64,000 nucleotides of DNA, from the NCBI GenBank assembly GCA_020631735.1, contig CM036168.1, positions 96,514,932-96,578,931 on the forward strand. Reading direction: 5' to 3'. Each line of letters starts with the position of its first letter. Position 1 is the first letter of the stretch. This document shows positions 54,420 through 64,000 of the stretch, in pieces. The translations under genes were made by a program, and so were the position numbers. The notes beneath the pieces are model-generated. The model saw only the letters and a program-made list of their open reading frames with translations. It was not told where the DNA came from and searched no databases. The stretch is from Saccharum officinarum. Taxonomy: Eukaryota > Streptophyta > Magnoliopsida > Poales > Poaceae.

Positions 54420-55735
54420 TCAACTATTGTTCAACGGTACGCTGGTCATAGTTGACCTATCACTATGGGTAATGCTCTCCTCAGGGCGTTTATCCGCCCA
54501 GACGCTCATGTTTGTGGACCACGATGCAAGTCCAAACAATCCCCTTCTCTCTGCTCGTCCAACTCTCCACACCACAGTTTCTTGAAGAAAAGAAAAAACC
54601 ACCGCAGCAGAGCTCGACCAACGCACAGCTAGTAGCGCTCCACCCGCACAGCTCGCGGCGAACGGCCGGGGCGGAGGCCACCCGCCACTTCTCGGCTCCG
54701 CCTGCCTAGCTTGCCGTGGTCGAGGGTGGAGCTCGCCGCGTGCAGCTCATGGCAGCTTGAGTTGAGCCCGCCCGCGCACATCTCGCGCTCCGCCTGCCTA
54801 GTTCACCGTGGCCGGGGTGGATCTCGCCCGTGCGTAGCTCGTGACGGCCTGGATGAAACTTGCTCATGCACAGCTCGTAACAGAGCTTACCCCGCACACA
54901 GCTCACGCTCCACTCGCACCGTGTGGAGACCCGTCGCGGCCTTCTCCACCAGACCTGTCATGGCCTTCTCCACCTGAGCGACGATCTCTGCGCCACCGAC
55001 GAGCTATACACCAGTGAACTCCATACGCCGACGAGCCTCCATTCAGTACAAAGCAGCAAGGAGATGTTGCACTAAAACCGCATGTTGCAAGCGTCTGTCT
55101 CAAGTGTTTTAAATGTTTCATAAGTATGTTGGAAGTGTTTAATATCGATGTTGCAAAAGTAGATCTGGATATTGCACATGTTGCTTTGCAATGGTCTTTT
55201 AAATACATGTTCCAAATATTTCATATATTTTTAGACGTATGTTGCAAGTGTTTTATCTGGATGTTGCAAAGTAGATTTGGATGTTGCATATACATGCATA
55301 TTGCAAGCATATGTTTTAAGTGTTTCAGATGTTTTATACGTATGTTGCAAGTGTTTAATCTGAATGTTGCATATGTTTTACAATGGCTACACGCATGTTT
55401 TCCTGGTGTTTTAGACGTATGTTGCAAATATTTTATCATAGATATTGCAAAAGTTGATCTAATGTTGCACATGTTATAGTGGGACCTACTCGCCGCAGCT
55501 GCTAGGCTCGCGTGCATGCACGTGGGAGCGGAGGGGGCGCGAGCGGTAGGCGCGGGAAACAAAGCAGGCACAGATCAAGATGTGGCCCCGCGTGGGCGCG
55601 CGCAGGCGCGGGAAACGGAGCGGCGCCGGTCTCCACATGAAGCAGGCGCAGGCATGCTGGTATGCGTAGCAGCATGCATATGCGCGGGCTCGGCGCAGGC
55701 GCCCGACTTCCGGGCGCTAGCCTAACCCTGTCACT
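54420..55735. repeat. GTTGCA-rich minisatellite with GC-rich flanks
   Basis: 55060-55480 repeats ATGTTGCAAGTGTTTTA and RGATCTGGATGTTGCA-like phrases. The flanks (54600-54990 and 55490-55725) are GC-rich and contain repeated AGCTCG and GCAGGCGC motifs. Related to 3694-3945. Possibly a non-autonomous Mutator-like or foldback transposon. Proteins predicted from it are repeat artefacts. Confidence 0.5.
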
Positions 55736-55844
55736 GTTGCTATTCGAGGTGACTCCTTCAATTTCTTCAAACCAAACCTAACTTCTCTAAATGCAGAAAA
55801 CAAGTGTAGGTTCTTCGCTTAGACAACTATACAAAGTACATGCC

Positions 55845-57045
<1,201 letters not shown>

Positions 57046-58481
57046 CTTCACTGCCACAATTTAGCGCTATGGGGTAGGTCACATCAATAAGAAATAAGAA
57101 TTACATCCACTGGAATATTTTTTTTTCAAATCTACCATTACTACAATTTTTGCATACTAGTTTCTTCCTCCTCCTTGGTCCACATAATTACTCTCCCCCA
57201 TAAGTTCGATGCTCCACATGGCATCCTTCGACGCCCTCCACCATCCTCTCCCGAGCAGCCTCCCTTCGACCAGCTCCCCGTCCCTTCTAGGACCCTCGCG
57301 CCACACCGAAAAGAAATCCTATGCGACACCGTCGCACGGAGACGACATGTGACACCCTCCGCTTGCTCGACGCTTGTCTACAGGGCCCACCAGGCAAGGC
57401 GATCAGCCATTCTGCATCGTCAAACCAATGAACCAGTTCACGTTTCAGGTAGCCCGTAGTTAGAATTTATAGAGAAACGTTGACACATGTTACATAGTCA
57501 TGCGGTGTCACACTTCGTGTATGTGTGATGGTGTTGCATATAATTTCTTTCCACAGCCACCAACAAAAAAAACAAAGAAGCAACGACAAGGGTGCGAACC
57601 CCGCCCTCCTCGGCCGGCTCCACCTGCCCTTCATGCCATGCCGTGTCACCGCCTGCCAGCCCCATCCCTCTCTGCCGCATCCACCTGGCCTGAGCAAATC
57701 CGCCTCGCTGCCACCCCGCCGCCCCCACCTCCTCCGCCGCGTCGCCGCCTCGCCCCAGCCCTCTCCGGCCACTGCGTCCACCTGGCCTGACCACCCCCGC
57801 CTTGCTGCCGCCCTGGCCACACATACTCTTATCTTGTATAAACTAATAAATTGTCATTGTGGTCTCTGCTGAAAGCCATTGAAGTTGAATATAGCTTGAC
57901 CCAACAATGTCCCGATGAGAGATTGGTAATTGCTTCCTTAATTAGTTCTTTGATTTTGCTGAATGTCCACATGTTTTCTCGATTGGCTCCACCTGCCCTT
58001 CGCGCCACGCTGCGCCGCTGCCTGCCAGCCTATGGGCGAACCTAGTGTTGTGCCAGGTATTCCCGGGCATACCCAACATTTCTGGTGAAAAAATTAATAG
58101 TTAGTAGGTATATACACATGTATAATATATTTAAGCTTTATAAAATTACTACTCTCTCCATCTTAAAGCATCTCCAAAAGTCTTTCTAAAACCCATTCTC
58201 TAAATCATTAGATAGCTATTTAAATAAAAATTCGTTCTCTATATTTTTGCATCCTCACAACTTCTATGTATCTTGTTCACACTCTAGAGACTAATTCTGC
58301 TCTCCATCTTTAGCTACGAAGAAATCTAGAACAGAGGATGATAATGTTTGAAGATCCGATTAAAGAAACTGTTAGAGGACATTTTATTTACCAAACTCAT
58401 TATCCCTACCAGTAAGGAAGGATATAAAGATGCTCTTTGAGCTCTAATTTATCCAAGCAGATAGCTTTCCACCCGAACCAT
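57046..58481. other. Intergenic, GC-rich and AT-rich blocks
   Basis: A GC-rich block (57570-57800) and a partial copy of it near 57985-58035 share CTCCACCTGCCCTTC and CGCTGCCTGCCAGCC-like strings. 58150-58270 is AT-rich and resembles a Tourist-type MITE (AAAGCATCTCCAAAAG). No gene was recognised. Confidence 0.4.
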
Positions 58482-60115
58482 TGTGACAGAACCGTCCGAT
58501 TCAACACGTTTTTGAAGGCACATGTCTTCCACTAGACACTAAGTACCCCGAAAGAGAGCTAAATCGAGCAGTTCCATCGAGCACACCCAACGAGAAACCC
58601 CAAACAATCCACATTTTACATCCAGGATCAATAATAAATACAAGCTTATAATACTTAGTCCATTTCATACAACATAGAGTCTTAGAAATCATTTATTACA
58701 ATACCCCAGAGTTCAGAGTGCGATAATTTAAACAGCGGAAATAAAATAAACGTCTAGCGGTACGATACAAGGATCCGCATGTGCCCACCAGAAGAATCCT
58801 CCACATAAGGCCTAACTTCTCAATGTGCACCTGCAATAAGGGTAAAATAAACCCTGAGTACACGATGTACTCGCAAGACTTACCCGACTAGGGGACATGT
58901 TCCTGACTCTCAAGGGATATGATAGGCTTTATGGCTTGTGGGTTTCTTGTTTGCGGAAAGCAATACTAAGAGTGTGTCTCTAGATTATTAGCAGCCATGT
59001 TTTATTCATCACGCTACATTCTATGTAAGCACTTGTTCTAGATTCAAGCAAGGGTTGAGCAATAAGAACTATTTTCTATCTTTCATGTGTCAGTTCTTAC
59101 TACGGTGCCAGAGCATAGTCAAGCCGTACCGTCACGTAGAAACGGCGATTCGTGAATTAATGTGCCCAGCTGGGTACCACGAAAAAACACACGCCTCACT
59201 TGCACCCCAGGCACAAGCGAGACCAACCCGTTCCACCCCTGATAAGGGTTCTAGGTCCTCGTCCAAACTTGAACTCCAAGCCCTCACACTTGAGGCCCGG
59301 TCTCACTGTGGTGCTTAGACCTCCACCTATCCCCGCCTCCAATCAGTCGGTCCGAAAAGAGCCAGAGCCCATGACAAGAGAGTAACAAGCCTTCCGCTCC
59401 CATAAGCAAGTATGTGCTCGGGATAATAAGTCTATGACTTAACTAGGGTCCATGCAACGAACGATTCTTAATCGACACGGACAGGGAAAACAGTGCAACC
59501 AAGCTATGCCCCGTGGCAGCATAAAACAACCTGTTACACCCACCAATACCCATACCACATCCCTGTTCGGTCACCATTTCATTTTGATATTTATGATAAT
59601 AATAATCACCAGTTGTGAGTACACCATTTTATTTTAAGATTTATGATAATAATAATAATCACCAGTTGTGAGTAACGACAGGTTACCCCCGCTACCGATA
59701 AACCTAAGCAAAGCACTACGCGATCCTACACTAGTAAGACTCATAGATAATATATATGCATGTGGGTATCATAAAATTTCTGCAACGTAAATGCACCACA
59801 CATATAGATATAATGATTATAAAAAATACGGGTTATGTACCGGGGCTTGCCTTGGACAGGTGCAAGGTTAGTGGAGTCAGTCACGGGCGGCTCTTGAAAC
59901 TCCTCCGACACAAAGATCTTCTCCTTGTACTCTTCGATGATCTCCTCGTACTCCTGATCGTCAGCGGTCACGAACTCCACCAGGTCGTTCTCTACATGCA
60001 TGCGATAATGATGCAACATTTAGTATTTAGGCAACAACAACTCTTAACATGCAACACACATACTAAGCTACAAAGCTAGCTCTAATGACTAAGGTAATAA
60101 GCTGTCTATCATCTT
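58482..60115 (-). mobile_element. Divergent long-LTR relative, cut by another LTR
   Basis: Begins TGTGACAGAACCGTCCG, a variant of the family start, and keeps the CCCTGAGTACACGATGTACTC block (58851-58871, a weakened hairpin) and GACTTACCCG. It stops where a better-conserved LTR begins at 60116. It includes a local tandem duplication at 59572-59680 (TTTATGATAATAATAATCAC twice). Confidence 0.65.
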
Positions 60116-63100
60116 TGTAACAGAACTGACCAATTATATGAAATTAAGTAAGAAAATCACCCGCCGAAGCAGATAATTTAGCAAACTTAAACCCGTATAA
60201 CCCGGTAGTCCGTAAAACCACGAAGGATTTCAAACCAACCAACATACAAACCAAGATCGTACAAGTTTAGCAGCCACAGTCACATATTACATAAAGTTCA
60301 CAACGACAGTTGAATACATCAGAGTTTAATACAAAGTAGTGAAAGCAAATAGTTTCATAAACCACGGACACACACTTAGTTCAAATACAGTGCCAGGAGA
60401 TAGTCACTTTTCACAAAAGCATTAGGTAAGATATACGGAGTGACCATTTCCCTTGGTCCTAGTTGTCACTCATCGTCATGCAATAGCCGTAGTACATCTG
60501 ACCATCTGCAACAATAACAGGAATAACGCCCTGAGTACGAGAAAGTACTCAGCTAGATTTACCAGTCTTAAACCAAAATAAAGTGACACCAATGAGTATA
60601 CAAGGCTTTCTTTTAGTGAACTAGCTGACTCATTTGTGAAAAGCATAAGCTGTCATGACTAAACCATTTTAAGTAATTTGCCTCATGTTTATCATAACTT
60701 ATTCATCTAGGTAAGCACCTATGCTATAGCAATCACTTGATTAACCAATAACATCCAGTTACCACTTAGATTTAGCATTTCCAATATCATCCATATAACC
60801 ATCAGTGTTCTATCATCATTAATACGATGTCGTAACTCAAGTCAAGTGCTCACTATCCAGGAGCGATGGCAAATCGAATCGATTCCTAACCAGCTGGTGA
60901 TTTATTCCTCACACAAACCACACTCACCGATCAAGTAAGCTACAGATCACCAATGACACTTTCTAGATAAACATCGCGGGGTAACAATCATGGACCACAC
61001 TACCCGGGGACCACCTGACTGTCAGGACGCACCTTGGGCTCACTCTACGCGTCCCCGTCTTACCCCCTTCGGCACCAGTCTGCTAATCCAAGTTTAACCC
61101 GGCATGAAAAGTGTCACTAGGTTCACGGTCGAAAGGTACTTTATTCGGCCACCTAAGTGTGCAGCATGCGTTTAACATGACAAGAGCGACAAGCAACGAT
61201 CGGTCTATAACCGACACAGACGGAAAACTAATAGCACCCCAAAACCCTGTCTGGTTGCTTCCAACTTTTTTGTCCGGTCTCCAATTATCCATCAACACAT
61301 GGTTATTTTCAGGATATCATCCATTCCATACCTAAAACATACCAGTAACCACCTATCATTCTAGGTGACCAAAAATCATCGATCGCTACCGGTGTAAGCA
61401 GGGCTAAGCAGTATTTGATCCTAAACTTACGTAGGTAACAATGTGGCAAGGATAGTAATAGATACATCAACAGTTTTACCCAACTCCTATAACTTAATGC
61501 GACAATATATAAACTCATATATATAAAGGATTGCTTTTATAAAGTAGGAGACTTAGAATACTCCGGGGCTTGCCTCGTTCGAAGAAACTGGGTTGGTGGT
61601 CCACACACTCAGGTAGATCCTCTTCTTGCTCGTCTACCTCGGACACTTCCTGTGCCTGAGTTTCTTATGGATCGGATCCGGTCTGCTCCTCTTGTACTAC
61701 TACTAGCGCTTCCTCCTGCGATCCTGTATGATGTAGGTATATAAGTAAATACGCAAACGGTGCATCGGATGCGATGACATGTAATGATCATGATGACCTG
61801 ATGTGTGGATGAACACGTTAATGCTTTATTGGATGAAAAAAAGGTAAAAGTATTCTACAAGGTAGTCAACATCATCCAAGATCACTTATTATGAATGCAT
61901 GTCATCTACTGTATTCTCTTTTGCTAATAATTCTCATCTTTTCTGCTAACTAACATATAGCCCTAAACATGAGTGCTACTACACTTTATCAATACAACCA
62001 CATTAACTTATCAAGCAACACCAGCAAGGGATTTGGTGCTTCAAAGATACACCAAAATATCATTATTAAACTAATTACCCGTAAAGAATATTATTTCATA
62101 TTTGATTTAAACTAGGGTGACAACAACAACCTACATTTCTAGTGCATAGAAAAATCTACAAAATTACAGTAGTATAGTCCTATTCCAAATAGCATACCAT
62201 AAAATTTTCATGGGATTTGGATCAGTAAAACAGCCTACACAAAAATGACAAGTTATGACAAAAAAATGAGCATGAAAATACTTTGTACTATGAAAAGTAT
62301 TAAACAACAGATTTAGTATTTTTCCTATATTCTACACAGCAAACAATCACTGTATAAAAATTATCATATGCATGTTTTATACAAATTTATGTCTCTAGCA
62401 AAAATAACAAAAATCAGCTAATAAAGGCACTTGAACTACATATCAAATTTTTTCTACAGAAGATGCATAACATATATTTTTCATGTAAAGTACATCACTA
62501 AATAAGATTAACAAAACTAGAACCATATTTTTTGAGCTTCCTATGATTTATTATGCATTTTCTAAGAAAACAACAATTATAAGAATTAAATAAAATCCTA
62601 TACAAAAGTATCACAAATTTGATATACAATATTTTTAAACTGTAGATCTACTCATAAGAAGTCTACCAAAATTTGTTTTATCATTTTTAGAGCCAAAATG
62701 AGCAAGTTATGATTTTTGAAAGTATTTAAATAAATCTGGAAATTCATTTTTTTCAAATATCCCTTTAAAAACCGCTGCTACAAAATGCTGGGTACACCCG
62801 AGGCGGTGCACCCACACTTGTCCACTGCGACTGACACGCGGGCCCAAGGCGCTGACCGGGCCCACACGTCAGTGAGCCGAGCACGTGCAGCCGCTGACGG
62901 ACGGCAAACTCGCCGCCGGTGAGATCTCCGGTGGCGAGGAGGGTACCAGCGTGCTCCCCGCACCGAGGCGCATCTAGCGTGCCAACTCCCAGAGGCACGG
63001 GGGCTCTAGAGGGAGCTCACCGGCGGGAATGGCGGAGCGGTGGCTCTGCTCACCGTCGGGCGGCCAACACCGACCACGGTGAGGTGCGAGAGAGGGTGCG

Positions 63101-64000
63101 CGAGCGTCGCGAGAGCAAGGCGAACAAAATGCGCGCACGGGAAAAAGAAGAGGGGAGCAGAGGGTAGGAGTCCACGGAGCAGTTCTCTCCGGTGAACTTG
63201 GCCGGAACTCCGACGAGCAATTACCGTGGCTAGGGGCAGTACAACTGCGAGCCGAGGCGAGCATGGGCTGCGCGACAAGAAGACGGTGCTCGAAAGAAGA
63301 TGTAGGCTCTGGCGATGAGCTGTGGTGGCCAGAACGGCCAACTCCGACGAGGAAGGGCACGGCGGTGGCAGAGGAGAGCCGCTCGGCTACTTTGCTGCTG
63401 TGGGGAAGCGAAGGGAGTGGAGGAGGAGTGAGCGAGCGCGGCTGGGTGAGCTGAGGCGCGGGTGAAGCCGAGCGCAGCCGCGGGGCCACTGGACGCCACC
63501 CCGCCGGCGTCGATGGCGTACGGCCGCCACGCGGCATCGAGCGCCTGAGCGCGGTCGGGCGCCGGTGCGCGGCGCGCCCGGGCGCGGTTGCTGGGCTAGG
63601 CCGGCTTGCGCGAGCGGGCCAGAAGGGAGGCGTGCGACCCAGTAAGCAAGAAAATCATTTTTCTTTTCTAATTTCAATTCCAAATTTTTCCAACAGTTTC
63701 AATTTTCAAATTTTAAAGTAGAAAATAGCATTTTCAAGACTTGACCCCAAAACAAAAGTTGTTCAAAATTTAATTCTCTGCAACATTGGTTTAGGGTACA
63801 TTTTGAAATTTCAAACAGATTTTGAAATGGAGATTCAAAGCCCATTTTAAATCAAATTTTCATTTTTCTAAAATATTTTAAAAAAATTGAGGAAATTTTG
63901 AATACCAAACTTGCTCCAAATTTTATGCTTAGCATTTCTAAATGATTTGCACTTATAACCAAACATGTTTTATTGGTCTAGCAAGCATAATCAGGACAAA
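60116..64000 (-). mobile_element. Long LTR of the chromovirus-type family (copy 3), runs off window
   Basis: Starts TGTAACAGAACTGACC and follows the family order: hairpin at 60531-60552, GGGGCTTGCCTCG (61563-61575), an AT-rich middle, GC-rich island at 62780-63640, then AT-rich DNA to the window end. About 100 bases or more of the far terminus lie outside. It sits inside the 58482-60115 relative, so it is the younger insertion. Protein-like ORFs in the GC island (for example 62974-63537 minus) match nothing. Confidence 0.8.

Noticed and set aside
57467..57872. Overlapping ORFs of 94-117 codons on both strands
   Set aside because: GC-rich block with partial duplication nearby; composition-driven frames with no recognisable motif.

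Overview
The window looks like nuclear DNA of a panicoid grass, most likely Andropogoneae (sorghum / sugarcane / Miscanthus group). This is an inference from a plastid-targeted phosphoglycerate kinase with six coding exons, a type II plant metacaspase, an intact Ds-like hAT element, grass Stowaway/Tourist MITEs and several families of nested LTR retrotransposons. There is one scaffold gap of exactly 100 N (41189-41288). No rRNA, tRNA, CRISPR array or bacterial gene organisation was seen.

Layout, left to right. 1-3693: a very long LTR (minus), cut by the window edge. 4247-6808: plastid PGK, minus, six coding exons. 7019-8191: MITEs. 8449-17352: two Helitron-like elements lying 5' end to 5' end. 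The left one holds a truncated long LTR (plus) and a piece of a second LTR family. The right one holds a perfect Ds-like element with an 8-bp target duplication. 17978-24410: a local tandem duplication. Each copy carries a small gene for a signal-peptide protein with a CC-x5-CC tail. Copy A looks intact; copy B has lost the TATA box and has a 1.6-kb AT-rich insert at its 3' end. 24984-29104: type II metacaspase, minus, two exons. Its intron holds a LINE-like tail and, inside that, a young short LTR element with an IQ-motif ORF. 29520-33536: inverted MITEs and a nest of LTRs of the second family. 33537-41188: a Ty3/gypsy chromovirus, minus, with a complete 3.9-kb 3' LTR and most of pol, broken at the gap. 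41500-42611: a broken G-type lectin membrane protein without kinase. 42612-58481: intergenic DNA with MITEs, two solo LTRs (46397-48373, 49283-51245), a CACTA-like end, a foldback element, tandem repeats and one unrecognised 91-aa ORF. 58482-64000: two more copies of the long LTR family.

The host genes are unrelated in function: plastid carbon metabolism (PGK), a cysteine protease (metacaspase), small secreted peptides and a lectin receptor remnant. Nothing suggests an operon or pathway cluster; the region is shaped by transposon nesting. Several otherwise conserved reading frames are broken by single missing bases, mostly inside short homopolymers, and the two LTRs of the young element differ only by two such gaps. 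Many apparent frameshifts may therefore be sequencing errors rather than true decay, so PGK and the metacaspase are called as genes despite one frameshift each.
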